From assembly GCA_002438905.1 (NCBI GenBank), contig DJSA01000122.1, positions 1 through 18,999 on the forward strand: a stretch of 18,999 nucleotides of DNA, in the 5' to 3' direction. A program made the translations under genes and the position numbers. The notes under the pieces were generated by a model that was not told where the DNA came from, ran no database searches, and saw nothing but the letters and a program-made list of their open reading frames with translations. The stretch is from Bacteroidales bacterium UBA6346. Lineage in GTDB: Bacteria > Bacteroidota > Bacteroidia > Bacteroidales > UBA932. This document shows, piece by piece, positions 15,900 to 18,999 of this stretch. How positions within the stretch are numbered: the stretch's first letter is position 1; every line of letters begins with the position of its first letter.

Positions 15900-16223
15900 A
15901 TGAAAAGAAAAATTCTATTTGCGTTGGCGACGATTTTGATTCTGTTCTCAGGAATCGCGTATGCACAGTACATGTACGCTGTTGACGGAAAAGTTTTTGA
16001 TGCTGACACACGGGAACCTATAATTGGGGCTACTGTTAGGGTGAAATCCAGTATCCATACAACTACAGGCACAACAACCGATATGGACGGGTATTTTCGA
16101 ATTCCTGGGAATTTCATGAGAGACAGCATAGTTGTATCATATATCGGATATAAGAGAAAAAGTCTCTGTGTATCAAGTCCACGAGAAACTTTCGACATAG
16201 AACTTGAGCCGGATTGCCGATGA
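15900..16223 (+). CDS. Small secreted carboxypeptidase-regulatory-like (Ig-like) domain protein
   Basis: A 107-residue protein with an N-terminal signal peptide (cleavage expected at AYA|Q, residues 20-23). Almost all of the mature part is one carboxypeptidase-regulatory-like beta-sandwich: YAVDGKVFDADTREPIIGAT, then TDMDGYFRIPGNFMRDSIVV and SYIGYKRKSL. This is normally found fused to the N-terminus of SusC-type TonB receptors, but here it stands alone. The stop TGA (16221-16223) overlaps the next ATG (16220-16222), so translation of the two genes is probably coupled and the product likely works with the downstream receptor. It could be a periplasmic accessory domain, or the result of an ancient split or duplication of the receptor's N-terminal domain. 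The leader before the ATG is only about 36 bases from the rnr stop. Confidence 0.8.
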   Translation: MKRKILFALATILILFSGIAYAQYMYAVDGKVFDADTREPIIGATVRVKSSIHTTTGTTTDMDGYFRIPGNFMRDSIVVSYIGYKRKSLCVSSPRETFDIELEPDCR

Positions 16224-18922
16224 CAAGAGGCTTTCATATTCTCTTGTCTGCATCTGTCTTTTTTCTCGCATCTCATGACTTGTCGTTTGCCCAGTTCCAC
16301 AGCAGTTCAAGTTCAGACATAAGCCTTGCACCCTCCGTCTCATTCTCAGTAAGAGACTCGTTGACTGGAGATTTACTGCCCAATGCCGTTATCTCAGTAA
16401 TATGCGGACGGGACACGGTCAAAGTTGTGACCGGCTCTGACGGAGAAGCGACACTTGCACGGAGGAGACTGCCTGCAAGTTCTTTGGTGATTACCACATT
16501 CCTCGGATACAGGACGAGAAGAGACTCTCTGTACATCGAACCGAGGGTTGATACCTATGTCAGAATCGGAATGCAGGAGGAACCGGAGACTCTGAATTCA
16601 ATCATCGTGAAGGGGAATGCAATCGCAATGGTCATGCACGGCGACACGACTGTGTTCAATGCGGCAGCATTCAACACTATGGAAGGCAACGGCCTGCGAA
16701 ATCTGTTGGAACAGATGCCGGGCGTCACTGTGGAGGAGAACGGCGTAGCCTATCACGGGCAACGGATTGACAGGATATTGATTAACGGGAACAATCTGTT
16801 CGGCAAGGACATCAAGAATGCCATGGATATGGTGCTGGCAAAAGAGGTCAAGTCAGTGAAAGTCTATGACAATAAGGCCGTGGATGACATGGAGGATGAT
16901 GGCACAGTCGCAAAGGAACGGGTTCTGGATGTACATACATGGAAACCGCTTAATCATGTGGGAGAGTTGTCCCTCAAGTCTTCCGGCGGAATGTTCACGT
17001 CACGGAATGCCGATGGAAAGTTTGACTGGAATGCTGACGGGGAGGTAATGCTCGGAAGTTATACTCTCGGAGCCAAGCCTCGGTTCTCTGCCAATGTCGC
17101 GGGCGGGCACAACAGCGGAAGCGGACAGCCGACAGTTCAGCCTCATGATGAACTGAACGGGAACTTCCGCGTCGGGAAAGATATTCCCGGAAAATCCGGC
17201 TATAATCATCTGGTCATCTTCAGTTCATCCGGCGACCGGACATCTGGCGGCTCAATATTTTCTTTTTTCCCGTCAGAAACCTGGACGGAGCGCCGGGATA
17301 CGTCAGCCTCCGAGAACAGAAAATCAGGGTACTCCATTTCATATTCCGGGAACGGGAATTTCCGTCGTGGAAAACTCTCTGCACGCATGGGCGGAGCCAT
17401 TTCGTACGCACATGCAAGACAAAATTACTTGAACCGGGCTTCTTCTTGGCAAGACGCGAATTGGTCCGGATTCCGTAAGTCGATCGAAGACACGACAAAC
17501 AGGTTCAAGGGCAGTCTTTCGACATCGCTCACAAAAACCTTCGCGAAGAGGGGACGAAGAATGGGCATCCACTTGTCAATTAGCGGCGCATACGACTGGG
17601 GAGGCGGTTCAAGAATAGACACGCTGAAAAACAGCATCCGAAAGGAATGGCTTTCAAACAGTCTGTCTTCCGGTCGGGTGACACCATCGTTAGGAGCCAC
17701 GTGGAACGAACCGGTAGGAGAAAAGTCCTCGGTTGTTTTCTCTGTCGCAACTGAATATGTCTATGAAACAACGAAAAAACTTTTCACGGACATATTTACC
17801 AACACTCTGAACCTCAACAACTCAAAGGATTTCACGACAAATTATGCTTGCGGCGTTCTGTCTGCGGCATACAGATATGGAAGAAAAAATGACGGGCTTT
17901 ATGCCTTTGTTTCGATAGGAGTGCAGGACATTGTTTCATTCAGAACCGAGAGGCTTGAAAGTGTGCCGGACTGGAGGCGGAACTACATCAGGCCCGTCAT
18001 CGGGGCGGAGCTGGCGTACAGCCGAGGTGAAAACAGCCTCTCTCTTAACTATAAGGAAAAAGAGTCCGTTCCCGGAATAGAACAGGTTCGCAATGCGCTC
18101 AACGACTCAAACCCGCTGTTTTTGTATGCCGGAAATCCGGATCTGTCCCTTCCTGTCACGAGGACGTTTTCCTTGAAGTTCGGGCGCTCTTTCCCTGAGC
18201 ATAGTGCCAGCCTTGAGTTCAATGCGGGAAGCGATATCCATTCGAATGCATTGGTGTCCAAGACTACGTATTATAAGGAGCAGACATGGCTTGATGCCTA
18301 TGGCTACATAGCTCCGGCCGGATCAAGCATGACAACGCCGGTCAATGTCTCCGGAAGATTCAGTGCATGGGCTGCGGGCAAATACTCGCAATATCTGACT
18401 GGGATAAAATCCTATATAGGAGCGGACATCACATGGAACATCCAAAGAGACCCGTTTTATGAGGGCGATGTCCGGCGGATAAACCAGAACAATTCCATAT
18501 CCGTGGCCGTTCCGTTCAAATGGTACGGGAAAACCGCAGGTATAACGCTGATCCCGTCTGTCGGTGCCGGACGGCAGGAATATGACGGGGCGAAGCTGTA
18601 TGATTCCGTCAGTCTGTCCGGAATATTTTCATATACCCAAAGGATTGGAGGCAATTTTGAGCTCAATGTCGGCGCGCAACTATACAGGATGATGACGACA
18701 AGAGACGACATTGGCATTTTCACCCACAATGCCACCTGCACGCTGTCATGGCTCTTCGGGGCGGAGAAACGCAGCCGGCTGAGCGTATTCGGGAATAATC
18801 TGACAAGTCTGGTCAACAACAAGACAATCTCAGTGTCAGACAACTACATCCTCACATCCCTGTCCAACAATTTCGGACGGTCGTTCGGCTTGTCGTTCAC
18901 CTATGTGTTTACTAGGAAGTGA
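16220..18922 (+). CDS. TonB-dependent receptor-type outer membrane beta-barrel protein
   Basis: A 900-residue outer membrane protein starting at the ATG that overlaps the previous stop (ATGA). The TTG at 16214 is not needed. The signal peptide ends SFA|Q (residues 22-25). Residues of about 35-115 form a carboxypeptidase-regulatory-like domain (DSLTGDLLPNAVISV, TFLGYRTRRDSLYI). Residues of about 129-225 form a plug-like domain (NSIIVKGNAIAMVMHGDTTV, LLEQMPGVTVEENGVAYHGQ, DRILINGNNLFGKD). The remainder is a long beta-barrel ending in FGLSFTYVFTRK. The overall layout fits the outer membrane beta-barrel family 3 (TonB receptor-like) common in Bacteroidota. Substrate is unknown; there is no SusD homologue or enzyme beside it. 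It ends with Lys rather than the usual terminal Phe, although FTYVF lies just before. Confidence 0.86.
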   Translation: MTRGFHILLSASVFFLASHDLSFAQFHSSSSSDISLAPSVSFSVRDSLTGDLLPNAVISVICGRDTVKVVTGSDGEATLARRRLPASSLVITTFLGYRTRRDSLYIEPRVDTYVRIGMQEEPETLNSIIVKGNAIAMVMHGDTTVFNAAAFNTMEGNGLRNLLEQMPGVTVEENGVAYHGQRIDRILINGNNLFGKDIKNAMDMVLAKEVKSVKVYDNKAVDDMEDDGTVAKERVLDVHTWKPLNHVGELSLKSSGGMFTSRNADGKFDWNADGEVMLGSYTLGAKPRFSANVAGGHNSGSGQPTVQPHDELNGNFRVGKDIPGKSGYNHLVIFSSSGDRTSGGSIFSFFPSETWTERRDTSASENRKSGYSISYSGNGNFRRGKLSARMGGAISYAHARQNYLNRASSWQDANWSGFRKSIEDTTNRFKGSLSTSLTKTFAKRGRRMGIHLSISGAYDWGGGSRIDTLKNSIRKEWLSNSLSSGRVTPSLGATWNEPVGEKSSVVFSVATEYVYETTKKLFTDIFTNTLNLNNSKDFTTNYACGVLSAAYRYGRKNDGLYAFVSIGVQDIVSFRTERLESVPDWRRNYIRPVIGAELAYSRGENSLSLNYKEKESVPGIEQVRNALNDSNPLFLYAGNPDLSLPVTRTFSLKFGRSFPEHSASLEFNAGSDIHSNALVSKTTYYKEQTWLDAYGYIAPAGSSMTTPVNVSGRFSAWAAGKYSQYLTGIKSYIGADITWNIQRDPFYEGDVRRINQNNSISVAVPFKWYGKTAGITLIPSVGAGRQEYDGAKLYDSVSLSGIFSYTQRIGGNFELNVGAQLYRMMTTRDDIGIFTHNATCTLSWLFGAEKRSRLSVFGNNLTSLVNNKTISVSDNYILTSLSNNFGRSFGLSFTYVFTRK

Positions 18923-18970
18923 GATATTCCTTAGCGCAGGGCAAGGTTGTCGCGTAGCCGCTTCCGTCTG

Positions 18971-18999
18971 TCAGAACTCGTAGCCGAGGGAGAGGCCGA
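18971..18999 (-). CDS. C-terminal end of a probable outer membrane beta-barrel protein (truncated by window edge)
   Basis: On the minus strand the last codons read GLSLGYEF followed by a TGA stop (complement of 18971-18973). Alternating hydrophobic residues with a terminal Phe are the typical BAM-recognition end of an outer membrane barrel. The gene would converge on the preceding receptor with a 48-base gap. Only nine codons, including the stop, are visible, so this is a tentative call. Confidence 0.4.

Noticed and set aside
1..18999. tRNA or rRNA genes, CRISPR arrays and intact insertion sequences
   Set aside because: No cloverleaf-like segment, regularly spaced repeats or transposase coding region was seen on either strand.

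Overview
The window looks like a chromosomal segment of a Bacteroidota bacterium, most likely of the order Bacteroidales. The evidence is the gene content (SusC-like TonB receptors with a carboxypeptidase-regulatory N-terminal domain, BACON and DUF5689-type lipoproteins, many SPase II lipoproteins), A-rich leaders in place of Shine-Dalgarno sequences before most genes, and several exact matches to the Bacteroidota -7 promoter box TAnnTTTG. The genus cannot be fixed from sequence alone.

Layout. 1-636: 3' end of an aspartate ammonia-lyase gene. 874-9420: a same-strand block of five secreted or surface proteins: a BACON/multi-OB-fold lipoprotein, a DNA/RNA non-specific endonuclease lipoprotein, an exported endonuclease/exonuclease/phosphatase-fold enzyme, a large SusC-like TonB-dependent receptor, and a DUF5689 (OB-fold) lipoprotein whose Shine-Dalgarno sequence overlaps the receptor stop codon. 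9509-9714: a decayed hipA-like kinase remnant. 9722-11824: an M3-family (Dcp-like) metallopeptidase lipoprotein. 11835-11932: a large structured inverted repeat between convergent genes. 11931-13454 (minus): phosphoglycerate mutase gpmI. 13584-15863: ribonuclease R. 15900-18922: a small secreted carboxypeptidase-regulatory-like protein translationally coupled (ATGA overlap) to a second TonB-receptor-type outer membrane protein. 18971-18999 (minus): apparent last codons of another outer membrane barrel.

How it may work. The most interesting part is 874-9420. Two secreted nuclease/phosphoesterase-fold enzymes sit with several predicted OB-fold lipoprotein domains and a TonB receptor, and no SusD homologue is present. 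I infer a nucleic-acid (eDNA/RNA or nucleotide-phosphate) capture, digestion and import system organised like a polysaccharide utilization locus, with the DUF5689 lipoprotein in the position SusD would occupy. The individual families are known; the integrated function is inference. gpmI, rnr, aspA and the peptidase look like ordinary housekeeping genes.
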